From Polydactylus sextarius (Eukaryota > Chordata > Actinopteri > Polynemidae), in contig CM028931.1 of assembly GCA_016801845.1 (NCBI GenBank), positions 16,868,805 through 16,932,804 on the forward strand: a stretch of DNA of 64,000 nt, written 5' to 3'. Positions 12,256 to 23,320 of the stretch are shown one piece after another (position 1 is the first letter of the stretch; every line of letters begins with the position of its first letter). The position numbers were made by a program, and so were the translations under genes. The notes beneath the pieces were generated by a model. The model saw only the letters and a program-made list of their open reading frames with translations. It was not told the origin of the DNA and ran no database searches.

Positions 12256-13713
12256 TTAGTTTAGCATCGTCACCTCAAACACAAACATGATCATCCTGTT
12301 TATCTCTGACTGATCTGATCCACTGTCACACTCAACTTCACTGGTAACAACTTCACTGGGGGCTGGATCTATATTGTAAATAAATGGAAACATCTTGTCA
12401 GTGAAAGTGTGTGTGAAGGTGTGTATGTGTGTGTTAGTATCAACATCAGAGAACGACAACTTTCCTCTGTTCCAGTCCAGATTCACTCTGATCCTCTGGA
12501 TCTTCTTCTTCTTCTTCACTGAGAGAACAGTTTCTGGACTTGATGGTGACTGAGCTGAGTATTTATCTCCATTGAACCATATTCTCCATGATCCAGACCA
12601 CATGTTTCTCTTCCTCTGGACAGACTCTGGTAACAAACCCAGCATCCAGTATGAACTGTCTCCAACATCAATGTTCCAGCTGTGAGTCCCTGAGTTAAAA
12701 CCCTCAGAGCCCAGAACAGACCAGCAGTAACTATCAATCCTCTCTGGATTGTCAGGAAGTTGTTGTTTCTGTCCTCCTCTCACACTGGTCAGATCTTCAG
12801 ACAGGATGAGTCCTGGACCAGCAGTGTTTGGGTCCAGAACCACAGGACTGTAGGAGACCAGGTCCTTCATCTTGTTCCAGATGTTGAAGGTGAGGTTTCC
12901 CAGGTGTTTGGCCTCGTCTATCAGAGCTCCTGAGAGCAGCTGTGGATCCTCCAGCAGGGGGCGCCGCTGGACTCTGTCCACTGCAGCCTTGTAGTTGATC
13001 AGGAATGAGACGTCTTCAGCTCTCAGCTCAGCTCGTCCTCTGTGGCTCTGACTGTGTGTGACAGAGCTGCTATCTCTCTGCTCAGAGCCTCCATCTTCTC
13101 CTTCATCCTCTGACTCTTCTGCTCCTCTTCCTCCCTCAGTGCAGCCATCCTGGCCTCCTCTTCCTCCTCTAGAAACTGGTGCAGCTTCTTAAACTGCTCC
13201 TTCATGCGTCTCTGTGCGTCGGGCCTGGACCTTAATGTGTTTTTCTGTTTGATCAAACTTCACTTTAACTTCTTCTAAACTCTTTATCTTCTTCTTTAAA
13301 GGCTCCAGAGTTTCCTCAAATTTCTTCTTGTGTTGTTCAGCAGCTTCATCAATGGGGCTGAAGTTGTGGTTTTTGTGTTTTTTTGAATCTCTGCAGACGA
13401 GACAAACCAGCTCTTGATGATCCAGACAGAAGAGTTTGAGTTTCTCAGAGTGCAGACTGCAGAGATCCTCTGAACATCTCTGATCTCTCTGCTGTAAAAA
13501 CGTCTCACACAGGTTCTTTAACACCAGGTTTAGAGGTGGATCTGGTCTTGAAGATCTTCTCTTACAGACTGGACAGTCTGGTGTTGGTTTCTCTCTCCAC
13601 CAGTTCTTCAGACAGTGTTTACAGAAGCTGTGGCTACATGACAGAACAACAGGATCTCTAAAGACGTCATGACAGATGGGACAGCAGAGATCCTCCTCTA
13701 GTCTGGAAGACAT
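12256..13713 (-). pseudogene. TRIM-family RING/B-box/coiled-coil/PRY-SPRY gene, two frame disruptions
   Basis: The coding body has no intron. The first segment (13713-13189) starts MSSRLEEDLCCPICHD. RING cysteines and histidine are C11, C14, C26, H28, C31, C34, C47, C50; a B-box 2 follows at about residues 85-118 (CSLHSEKLKLFC...KHKNH), then a coiled coil. Near 13210 the frame shifts: the first frame stops at 13189, while the coiled coil continues in the frame open to 13023. Near 13030 a 5-bp tandem duplication (GAGCT) shifts frame again and makes a stop. PRY-SPRY continues in 12981-12256 with LDPNTAGPGL, GTHSWNIDVG and FPFIYN. It resembles fish A33/NF7-like TRIM ubiquitin ligases, many of which act in innate immunity. 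Either a recent pseudogene or assembly error; the domains themselves are well preserved. Confidence 0.75.
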
Positions 13714-13876
13714 TTAGTCTCTGAGTGAAGCTGAAAACACAGCAGACAGAAAGTACAGTCAGTCGTAGCTCCCCTCCCCTGTCTACTGACGTCACTGAGG
13801 TTTACTTTCACTTTGAGTCGTGGGGCCTGGTTTGTAAACGTTGCGTCTGTAACTTAGTGTCTTTGTCAGACTCACC
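13714..13876 (-). other. 5' UTR intron of the TRIM gene
   Basis: Upstream of the ATG the minus strand reads GTGTTTTCAG|CTTCACTCAGAG, a good acceptor (about 13736). About 135 bp further upstream is a good donor, CTGAAG|GTGAGTC (about 13873). A spliced noncoding first exon is therefore likely, which argues against a simple processed retrocopy. Confidence 0.45.
13800..13816 (-). promoter_or_regulatory. ISRE/IRF-element-like motif near the TRIM start
   Basis: The minus strand reads CAAAGTGAAAGTAAACC, two GAAA-type half-sites in the spacing of an interferon-stimulated response element. It lies about 90 bp upstream of the ATG, inside the predicted leader intron. Interferon control is known for many TRIM genes; here it is motif evidence only. 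Confidence 0.35.
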
Positions 13877-14399
13877 TTCAGTGTCTTCAGGTTGAAGCAG
13901 CAGTGTTGTAGTTTTCTACTTTTCTCTCCTGTAGCTGGACTCACTCAGAGGAAGTTGTTAGTTTGATGTGAAGGTGAATCTGATGTTTCAGTCCGTGTGT
14001 CTCTGCAGCTGCGACCGACTGAAAAATGCTTCCTGTTTCCTGTTGAGTGATGTGAGGGGGCGGAGCTTGAAGCTCTGACATCACCATCAGGATGTGGTAA
14101 CAACCGTTTCAGTTCAACTGTGTCAGGAGGTTGAACATTGTAGAGCAGAGTCACTGATTTTAAAAGTTGTTATTAAACATATTTAACGTTCAGTTTGAAC
14201 AACCAATAATGTAACTAATTATATAAAATGTGGTCAAATATATAAAGAGACATGATGAGATGAGATATGAAGATTCATTAAAGTGGTGAAGTCAAACACT
14301 GAGCGTGGTGGCGGCCATTTTGAAACGTATAACGATATTAAGGTTTAAACAGATATGAGGTTGAACGTGACGACTAGATCGCCCCCTGGTGGCTGGATG

Positions 14400-15119
14400 A
14401 AAGTATAAACTACAATCTTAATATTAGAGTCACTGGTGTGGCTCCAGAAACAAAGAAATAAACAAACAAACAAACCAAAAAGTGTTAGCGCTGTAGTTAG
14501 CATGCTAACGATTATCAATAACACACTAAAACCAGTTTTTACTTCAGTTTATATCAAAGTCCTGGACTCGGTCCCGCACTTGGCAGACGTCCGAACACTT
14601 TTTTTGTTTTCTCAGAATAACAACGAGCACTTTATCAAGATGTGATGTAAAGCTTTTCAGCGTCTCCACATCGTCTCATGGGGCCGATATTTTCGACTCC
14701 ATTTCCTCCAATTGCTTTTGGGAACGTCCAGCGCTAAACAAACATCCCTGGAGCTTGTGGTCAATTTCCCAACGGAGCAACACAAACCAGCTGCCTGACT
14801 CCCGCAAAACTTCTGTTAGCCTAAGCTAGCCTTTAGGCTAACACAGGGAATTCCAGGGAGAAATGGCAGCTAGCAGCGGCTAAGCTAACCCAGAAATTCT
14901 CAATGTCGGCAAATGTGTTTGGCCAGAAATGTTTGAGGCTAAGGTAGCGACAGCACTAAAACATAAAATAAAATTATCGTTTAGTTTGAAAACTAGCACA
15001 AAAATGTCATGTTACTAGAAATAAAAGTGGCATTAGCACTAAAAAAGTAACGTTTGAATTAAAAATGTAACATTATCATTAAATAGGTCATGTTAGCAGT
15101 AAAAAACGATAGCATGAAG
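14400..15119. other. Region upstream of the TRIM gene, no gene seen
   Basis: Mixed-composition sequence with a CTCF-like motif just before it (14380-14392), a (AAAC)n run near 14460 and scattered GCTAA/TTAGC words. No convincing exon on either strand. Confidence 0.4.
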
Positions 15120-15370
15120 TTATGCTAGCAAGAAAAACATGTTAGCGTGAAGTATCACTAGCAATAAAAACGTGTTAGCGTGAAGTAATGCTAGCAATAA
15201 AAACGTGTTAGCATGAAGTATCGCTAGCAATAAAAACGTGTTAGCGTGAAGTAATGCTAGCAATAAAAACGTGTTAGCGTGAAGTAACGCTAGCAATAAA
15301 AACGTGTTAGCATGAAGTAACGCTAGCAATAAAAACGTGTTAGCATGAAGTAACGCTAGCAGTAAAAAAA
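15120..15370. repeat. 33-bp minisatellite
   Basis: About seven copies of a 33-bp unit that includes CGTGTTAGCGTGAAGTAA and CGCTAGCAATAAAAA. Because 33 is a multiple of three the minus strand stays open as an 11-residue repeat; this is not a gene. Confidence 0.85.
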
Positions 15371-15439
15371 GTAATGTTTCAATTCAAAACGTAAGTGATG
15401 AGTTAACATAAAGAGAAAAGTAACGTTTAAATGAAAAAA

Positions 15440-16070
15440 AATTATTTAGGTGAGTTGTTGCAACAAAGTTGCAAGAGCAAATCAGTTGCAATTTTTCCCC
15501 TTTAAAAGCAAATGTTTCTTAAAGTGGAAAAAATCTATACAACTTTTTCTCTTTAAAAAAGTTGCAACTTTGACTTGCTTCTGCAACTTAATTGCAACAA
15601 AACGCAAAAAAAAAAAAAAAAAAAAAAAAACAGCTTTTATCGCAACTTGTTTTGTAAAAAGAAAAACTAGCGCAAAATCAGGCAAATTAGGCCTCAACAC
15701 AACTTTTGATGAAAACTGTTTTGTTGCAATTAAGTTGCAGGAGTAATTAAAGTTGCCATTTGGTAACTTTGACTTGGTTCTGCAACTTCATTGCAACAAA
15801 ACACCAAAAAGCAGTGCAACTTTCATCACAACTTAGGACAAACAATCTGAAAAAAGACAACTACTACACAACTTACGACAAAAGCTGTTTTTAGACGCAA
15901 TAAAGTTGCAGAAGCCAGTTGTGATTTCTTTCATTTTTTAAAAAAAATTCCTTTTAAAGGGAAAAAATGCAACTTTATTGCAACAAAACAACGCAAATTT
16001 CATTACAACGTTTATTTATTTTTATTTTTTTTAAAGAAAAACTAGCGTGAAATCAGACAAATCATCTCTT
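15440..16070. repeat. Degenerate GTTGCAAC-rich repeat with poly-A tract
   Basis: Repeats of TTGCAACAAAA, AAGTTGCA and ACTTTGACTTG...CTGCAACTT (near 15568 and 15769), with an interrupting A tract at about 15606-15630. Nothing coding is seen. Confidence 0.65.
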
Positions 16071-16251
16071 CAGTTGTCATGGATGTGACGTGGTTGTAAA
16101 CGACGACAACAACAACGATTTTACGTCAACGTCATCGTCACAAACTGAAAGTTCACGTCTCAAACAGAAACCACCTGCAGATCTTCACCATCGTCATCAT
16201 CTGATGCTGTTGCAGCAGCTGCAGCTCAGAGAGGAAGAGGAGGACGTTTAC

Positions 16252-16560
16252 CTGAACGCGGCTTCATGACCGTCGGGTCCTAGGATCAGATCCTGGATCA
16301 GATCCTGGGACCAGATCCTGGGAGCTCCTCCTGCCATCAGGACCCAAGCGTCTGTTTAGATCCTCGGTGAAATAAGAGAAGCTATCGATTCTCTCTCCTC
16401 CTCCGTCTCCACCAGTCGCTGTCTCCACCCTCCTCCTCCTACCTCCTGGACCGAGGAGGCTCTGTTACCATGGAGATGCATGAGGCTGAAGCCCGATTGG
16501 CTGAGTTTGTTGTGATGCGGCGAGGCAGCGGCGCCGCCCACCACGATTGATTGATGGTGT
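16252..16560 (-). promoter_or_regulatory. Candidate pitpnm2 leader exon / CpG-rich promoter
   Basis: On the minus strand a GC-rich stretch ends in a usable donor (CGCGTTCAG|GTAAACG, exon edge 16252). It contains several copies of GATCCTGG and CpG-rich sequence to about 16560. It could be an alternative first exon or an internal leader exon joined to the acceptor at 10199. This is inferred from composition and the splice signal only. Confidence 0.35.
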
Positions 16561-17579
16561 CTTCATCTTCCTCTAAACGCTGATCCAGAATCAGTTCCTC
16601 TGGTTTTTATCCGAGTTTTGATTCACACGGAGGTTGAAGGTTTTTTATTTATACAACGTTAAAATGTTGCTGGTGTTTAAGTGAAAATCACAGTGGTGGA
16701 AAAATGAGCAGCAAAGAGAGAAAATGCAACTAAATTAAAAAAAAAAAAAGTACAATCCTAGAAAATGTAACAAAATATAGAAATGTTGCTAATTATAGCT
16801 ATGTAGCTAACTATTTAAAATGTTAACAATAAAGAAATTGCAACAAAATATAGTTCAAGCTACAGAAGCATTTAGTTTTGGTTAAGGGGTGTTAGCTTTT
16901 ATGCTAAGCTAAGCTAACCAAACTATCTCTTTATAATAACCTGATCTTCTGCTCCACCTTCCTGCAGGTAAACAACTAAAACGTGTTTCTCTTTTTACTG
17001 TTACGAGACAGATTGTAAATGTGAGGCTTTTCTTTTTTTTCCTACATCAGGCAGCGATGAACCTGGAGACTTTTACTACACGAGGCGAAGCTACACCTGG
17101 ATTCACGACAGCGAGCGGCGAGGGAGTGATGCTGTGAATGAGAATGAAGGCAGCAGCTCCATCGTCGTGTCTCTGGTTTTTATCTTCCAGCTGCAGAGAC
17201 GCGACCATCTCGGCGATTAAATGACTCGTTGACGGCTGCTCCGCCCGCCGCACCTTTAATCTGAGCATCAGCAGAGCGCTAGTGCTAGCGCTAACGCGTC
17301 AACATCTGCTGTTAATTTGCGATCTTGTCAAACGCGCGCTCTCAAGCTGCTGTTGTTACTCATCCGGTTGGTACCAGGCATCAAACGCGGCCCTGGTCTC
17401 TGTCTCTGTGATGTTACCGACAGTATTTCACCACGGACACGAGTCAAACGCCTCGAGAGATGTTTTACGTTTAGTCGAAGTAATATTGTCTTTAGCTAAC
17501 AATGAAGGTAAATGGGGCAGCCAGTCAAACGTAGCTAAAGTGTCATTTTTTAACCATGTTCATAAACTCTGTTAACAGC

Positions 17580-18430
17580 AACGTTGAGTATCTCACAATG
17601 GACTCAAACCCATCTCAAAAAATGTGCTAGCATAGATGCTAATACCTAAGTAAGCTAGCATCTGGTGCTAGCGTGTCTTCTACTCTGGATTCAACAACAA
17701 TGGGGGACAGTGCAAAACATCAGGATCGCCCCCTGGTGGTTGTTAACAAAATCTGTTACCATCTACCTTGTGTAGCTCACATCAGAATCAAACCCAGATG
17801 TGTTAGCATGGAGGCTAATACCCAAGGACGCTAGCATCCTAGCACACAGATGATTGATCTTAAAAATTAAAGGACACCAAAACATCTGGATCGCCCCCTG
17901 GTGGTTGTTAATAAACTTTTTTCAAACCAGCGTTTTGTAGCTCACTCAAACCCAGACGGATGCTAGCATCTCTTGCTAGCACGTCTGGTATAGCATGTGA
18001 TAGCATGAAGACTAATACCCAAGGACGCTAGCATGCTAGTACACTGTATGGTTCAGGGTTTAACAACAAATTCGAAACACCAGGATCGCCCCCTGGTGGC
18101 TGACTGCAGTACTGCTCAAAGCACACACCATGCTAGTTTCATCATGATTGACAGGTGATACCTACTCGTGATTGGTCAGATGGGACTTCAGTACTTCCTG
18201 ATTGCTGCTGAGTCAACTCTGGCTGCAAATATACAACGTGACAGCGCCTCCTGGTGGTTGTTAATAAACTATTTTAACACCAGCGTCTTGTAGTTCACAC
18301 TGGACTCAAACATAGAAGTGTTAGCATGTAGGCTAATACCCGAGGATGCTAGCATCTGTTGCTAGCTCGTAAAGATGACAGACATGTGACAACATCGCCC
18401 CCTGGTGGCTGACTGAAGTATCGCTCGCGT
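17580..18430. repeat. Degenerate 150-195 bp tandem repeat, each copy with a CTCF-like motif
   Basis: Five diverged units share the order TAGCTCAC...CAAACCCAGA, TGTTAGCATG, GGCTAATACCCAAGGA, CGCTAGCATC and then CGCCCCCTGGTGG. The motif is at 17727-17739, 17892-17904, 18087-18099, 18245-18257 (one mismatch, CGCCTCCTGGTGG) and 18396-18408. Read on the minus strand it is CCACCAGGGGGCG, the CTCF core consensus, always in the same orientation. Single copies also occur at 14380-14392 and 23643-23655. Confidence 0.75.
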
Positions 18431-19235
18431 CAACGTTAGCAAAGCAAGCGTCAAAGACGGTTTTGTCGGGAGACTTTGTTGATATTTCGTCTCCGTTCAC
18501 AGAAAGAAAATCCGTCGTCACTGACCTGACGTCCATGTCCAGCGACGGGTCTTTCTCTTCCTCCTGTGAATCAGAAACAACAGAGATGAGCTTCAATGAG
18601 CCGCCCGACGTCCTGATGAACCTTTGTCTGGAAAACAAAAACGAACCTCACGTCCGCTCATGTTCGCAACTAGTTTGTGTTTGAGTGTTTGAGATGAGAT
18701 GAAATTAGCCGGGAGCTTCCTTTTCCTTTATTTCTTTATTAATTTAAATCTCCTCCTCCCTTAGACGCCTGCCAAACATGTTCACCCGCAGCTAATGTGA
18801 TCATCTGACTGTGTCAAAACATCACAACATAAAGAGGAGGCGTGGGCAGCAAATGAGAGCGAGCGCGGCCCTGACGTGGTGCCGGGGTGATGAGAGAGGA
18901 CGAGCTATTTTTAGCTCAGGTCGGCGGTGGAGGGAGGTGGGGGCGGTGGGGGCAGAGAGCGGCGTGACGATGGCGGCGGTTGTGAAGAGGTGAGGGGGTG
19001 GGGGTCTGCTCGCATGAGGGGGAGGGGTGGGGGTTTCAGTTGTGATGCTTCTCAAATTGCTGCGTTTCTGGTCAATGACGGCGAAGCGTCAACGTCTGGA
19101 GGCTGAATAATGACCAGCGGTCGTTTCTACGGTTACCTGATGAATAAAATGATAAAGAGAAATAAATAAAATCACCTCTAGTCTCTAGAAAACAAGTCAA
19201 CGACTAAACTGAAAATGAAATACAAACAAAATTAC
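18431..19235. other. Non-repetitive region, no gene assigned
   Basis: 18430-18690 has moderately high GC and is open on both strands for 70-100 codons, but the translations match no family I recognise and lack convincing splice context. 18800-19100 is GC-rich (GGGGGCGGTGGGGG...). Possibly regulatory. Confidence 0.3.
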
Positions 19236-19239
19236 ATTT

Positions 19240-19705
19240 ATAGCTAACGGTTAGCATCTCCGAAGCTTAGCGTTGCTAAATTTTAGGCACTTAGCATCAC
19301 TGCTTACGTTTAACATTAATAACAGTTAGCATCTCTAACGTTTAGCATCGCTAACGCTTAGCGCTGCTAACATTTGTTATTGCTAACACATAGAATTGGT
19401 CGCTAAAGCTAAGCATCGCTACCACTTCACATCTCTAACATTCAGTGTCGCTAACACATAGTGTGGATAACACTTAGCATCTCCAACGTTTAGCATTGCT
19501 AACATTTAGCATCTCCAACATTTACGATCGCTAACATACAGTTTCGCTAAACGTTAGAATCGCTAAAGCTTAGTGTCGCTAACACTTAGCGTCTTTAAAA
19601 CTTAACAATTAACATCGCTAACACTTAGCACTATTATCATTTAGCATAGCTGATGTTTAGTCTTGCTAACGCTTAGCATCACTAACATTTACTACCGCTA
19701 ACGTT
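19240..19705. repeat. Degenerate 16-bp array, CTAACACTTAGCATCT type
   Basis: Roughly 25 diverged copies of GCTAACACTTAGCATC. This is the reverse complement of the unit at 31.4-32.8 kb and the same orientation as 50.9-51.65 kb. Confidence 0.75.
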
Positions 19706-19989
19706 GAGCGTTACGTGCAGATATAAAACGGTTCTTCAGCTCGAGGTGATTGAGAGAAGTTTTTATTTGCACGAAGTTTAAAAATAACATTTGCATTGTG
19801 TCGTTTTACTGTTTTTAAACGAAGCAGATGCTCTGGATTCTCCCGCGCGCTGGGAGGTTGTTTTTAGACACGGTGGCTACAGTTTCACATGGTACATGGG
19901 TGGTGGGGGGCAGAGGGGCGGGGGCATCATTCCTAGAGCTGCAACAACGGGTCGTGTTTGCACAACGTTAGTGCACTTACTCTAATTAA

Positions 19990-20046
19990 CAGTCCTGTGG
20001 CTTTGTTCGGATGTGACGAGGTGTCGTTTCCTCATCAAATATTAAG

Positions 20047-20077
<31 letters not shown>

Positions 20078-20858
20078 GGATGTGGTTCCTCGATGCTTGG
20101 AGCAGCGTCACTGTTAGTTACAACTAATCTCTCAGTCAACGAGCATCGTCACAGTTGGGTCACGGTGAAACTTTCAGCTGTTGTTGTTATTTCAACCAGT
20201 GTCTGAGAACAAAGAGAGTAAAGAAGCTACGAGACTCAGCTGCTTCAGTTTACTGAAGATAATGAAGCAGCTGAGTTGCTGCTTCTGACAGACACAGACA
20301 GTCAGACAGACAACCAGTCAGACAGTCAGACAGTCAGACAGTCAGACAGTCAGTCAGTCAGTCAGACAACCAGTCAGACAGTCAGACAGACAGACAATAA
20401 ATCAGTCAGACAGACAGTTTGTAACTGGTTCATTCATCAGCTCTTCAACAGGCTGGATTTCCTCTGTTTATGCTGCTAAAAATAGATTTCACACACTGTG
20501 ATGACGTCGGATCTCGTGACAAGACCCCACCACCACCTCCTCCACCACCACCTCCTCCTCCTCCTTCATCCAGACTGATTGGTATTCAACACCAACATCT
20601 GCTCAAAACAACAAACCTGTCTGACTTTTCTCTGGAGAAGAAGATAAATAGAAACAGAGAAGAAGAAGAGGAGGAAGAAGAGGAGGAAGAGGAGGAGGAG
20701 GAGGAGGAGGTGGCAGCAGCGATCAATACTATGACTCATTCTCTCTCTTGCGGTGGCTACTTCCTACCAGCGTTCATTAAAGCAAACCTAATCATTTTGG
20801 CTCCATAATCACATCCTGTCAGACTCCATCTTCTTTCACCACCACTGCTGCTGCTGCC

Positions 20859-20891
<33 letters not shown>

Positions 20892-20990
20892 TTCTTCATC
20901 ATCATCATCATCATCAGACAACAACAGGTTAAAATCATAAGAGGAAAAGATTACACGTCTGATTCTGTAGAAAACCTTGAAAAAAAGAAA
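19990..20990. repeat. Cluster of simple repeats
   Basis: (CA)n at about 20048-20078; (GTCAGACA)n-like at about 20290-20420; (CCA/CCT)n at about 20525-20568; a homopurine (GAA/GGA)n tract at about 20635-20711; (TCA)n at about 20858-20915. Long homopolymeric open frames here (polyproline, polyglutamate, polyaspartate) are artefacts of the repeats. Confidence 0.85.
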
Positions 20991-21030
20991 TATCCTGATG
21001 AACATCACAGACGTAGTTTGTACTGACTCA

Positions 21031-21035
21031 CTGAT

Positions 21036-21080
<45 letters not shown>
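21031..21080. repeat. (GATT)n microsatellite
   Basis: About twelve uninterrupted GATT units directly followed by the tRNA-like fragment at 21081. Confidence 0.9.
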
Positions 21081-21082
<2 letters not shown>

Positions 21083-21123
21083 GGATTTAGCTCAGTGGCG
21101 CAGTCGTCAGCACCTGCCTCCAA
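21081..21123 (+). other. tRNA-like 5' fragment (A box only)
   Basis: Reads GGGGATTTAGCTCAGTGG followed by CGCAG, matching a tRNA acceptor strand plus A box (TAGCTCAGTGG). The anticodon arm, B box and 3' half are absent, so it is not a functional tRNA. Most likely the head of a truncated tRNA-derived SINE. Confidence 0.5.
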
Positions 21124-21189
21124 ACTAATTAAGAAAAATCAATCGTTACTACAAATTAGTGTCGACTAGATACTAATTTGCTAAAGTGT

Positions 21190-21665
21190 CGACACTAAAA
21201 GTGCCGATGCTAACTCAAACGATGCTAACTTAAACGATGCTAACTCAAACGATGCTAACTCAAACGATGCTAACTCAAACGATGCGATGTTGACTCACAT
21301 AATGCTACCTAACTGGATGCTAACCTACATGAAGCTGGCTTTCACAATGCTAGCTCTTGCGATGTTGATTCACATGAAGCTAGCTCACACGATGCTAACT
21401 CTCACGTTGTGCTAACTCATGTGACATTGACTGGCTTGATGCTAACTCACGTCAAGCTAACTCCCATGATGCTAAATCACGTGCGTTAGCATCACGTGAT
21501 CCTAACTCTCGCAATGTTGACTCACCTGATGCTAACTCACGTGAAGCTAGCTCTAATAATGTTGATTCTCTTAATGCTACTTACATGAAATTAACTCACA
21601 TGATGCCAACTCTCGTGATGCTAACTCTAGCAATGCTAACTCACTTCGAACTCAACTCGATTGAA
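21190..21665. repeat. 15-bp array, AACTCAAACGATGCT type, becoming degenerate
   Basis: Five near-perfect copies at 21210-21290, then diverged copies with CTAACTCACGTGATG to about 21650. No gene seen. Confidence 0.7.
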
Positions 21666-22014
21666 CTCAAACTAAACATTCTACAGCATTTTCATCGTTA
21701 ACAAACTGTTCCAAACAGGTGACGCTAGAAAAGAAGCTAATTGAGATCGTGACGGCCCTAAATCGTCCTAACTGTTCACATTTCACGGATCAATTATTTT
21801 GATCATCATCCTCATCAACGAACGGTTTAGAGAGATTAATTTAATTCTCTCACTCTGCTGCACAGAAACCCCGAGGTAACGACGCTGATTATCAGAGGCA
21901 GCGGAGTTCGAAAGGTGTTTCAGATCAGCAGATTCAACATTTTCCTGAACGGCAGGAAAAATGATGAATCTGCTGATCTGAAAGACATTTCATCACCAGT
22001 TGTACGATGCAGTT

Positions 22015-22945
22015 TAACTCTACAGAGACTGAACGGAAACATTTGTAACCAATGTTAACACAGTTAGCCTTTCAAGCTAACTTACAAGAAGGAGAAGTTT
22101 AGCTAGCTAAAATGGGATTTCTCGTACAATCTTGAAAAATTATCATTTCTTAGACGCATTAGTGTCGTAGTTTGTTTGATCGCAAGTATCTGATCTTATT
22201 GTATCGGTCAACATTTGGTGAAACGATACAACGGAAAGATCTGGAACCAATTTTAGCGCAGTTAGCCTTACTAGCTAACCTTTAAGTAGGAGGAATCCCG
22301 TTGGTTGTTCAGGCCGAAGTTTTGAAAATTACGAAAAAGCTAACTGAGTAAAAAAGTCGTATGTGGACGATTTTATTGTAGCTGTTAACATCTGGAATTA
22401 AACAATAGCGCAATTAGCATTAGCTGCCTGTCAGGAAGAAGTGCTCTTGTTGACCGGTCAGGCCGAGCCTTTTCAAATTAAGAAAAAGTGAACTGATAAA
22501 AAAAAAAAAATCGTATATAGATGATCTTTGTAACATTCAACATGTGGAGTTAAACTATATGACGGAAACATCTGGAGCTGATGTTAGCTTTTTTAGCTAA
22601 CTTTTAAGAAGGAGAAACCCCATTGGTTGTTCAGGCCGAAAAATACAAAAAAGCTAACTCATAAAAAAGTCGTACGTGGACGATTTTATTGTAGCTGTTA
22701 ACATCTGGAGGTAAACTACAACAGAAACATCTGGAACCAATGTTAGCGCAGTTAGCATTAGCTGACTGTCAGGAAGAAGCGCTCTCTGTTGGTTGTTCAG
22801 GCCGAAGATTAGCAAATTACGAAAAAGCTAACCAGTAAAAAAGTCGTACGTGGACGATCTTATCGGTCGTCAACATATGGAGTTTAGCAGTTAGCCTTTT
22901 TAGCTAGAAACCCCATTGGCTGTTCAAACCGAACTTTTACAGATT
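22015..22945. repeat. Tandem 130-175 bp complex repeat
   Basis: Five to six diverged units containing TTGGTTGTTCAGGCCGAA (near 22301, 22449, 22623, 22790 and 22917), CGTACGTGGACGATTTTATT, CATCTGGAACCAATGTTAGC and GTTAGCATTAGCTG. No reading frame persists, so this is noncoding. Confidence 0.75.
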
Positions 22946-23109
22946 ACGAAAAACCAAAATAAGAATTATAAACAAATCAAACGCCCCCTGGCGAACGACA
23001 AACGGAACTACACCATTTTCCACATGAACGCGTGTGTGTCGTCTGCTGCAGGTAGAGGCCATGTAAACTGGGTGTGTGTGCAGAGTGTGTTATTTTCATT
23101 TTGATGTAT

Positions 23110-23184
<75 letters not shown>
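23110..23184. repeat. (CA)n microsatellite
   Basis: About 37 uninterrupted CA units, the longest dinucleotide run in the window. Confidence 0.95.
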
Positions 23185-23186
<2 letters not shown>

Positions 23187-23320
23187 GACGCACGCGCGCA
23201 CAAAGCACACATGCGCGCACACAGTCATGTTTCGCATCAGAGACTGACGCTTGTTTTCATTCACTCTGATCAATGATGTGATCGGCAGCCTTCATCATCA
23301 TCATCATCATCATCACTCAC

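Noticed and set aside
12205..12260. Interstitial telomere repeat
   Set aside because: Only two TTAGGG hexamers inside a TTAGCA run; explained as a variant of the TTAGC repeats.
12256..13713. TRIM locus as a processed retrocopy
   Set aside because: The intron-poor body suggested it, but a plausible spliced 5' UTR intron and no poly-A tail argue against; left undecided between broken gene and sequence error.
15120..15329. Leucine-rich repeat-like small protein
   Set aside because: An 11-residue cycle from the 33-bp minisatellite, not an LRR domain.
18333..18684. Open frames on both strands near 18.5 kb
   Set aside because: Initially looked like an exon because of balanced composition, but neither translation matches a family and no supporting neighbouring exon was found.
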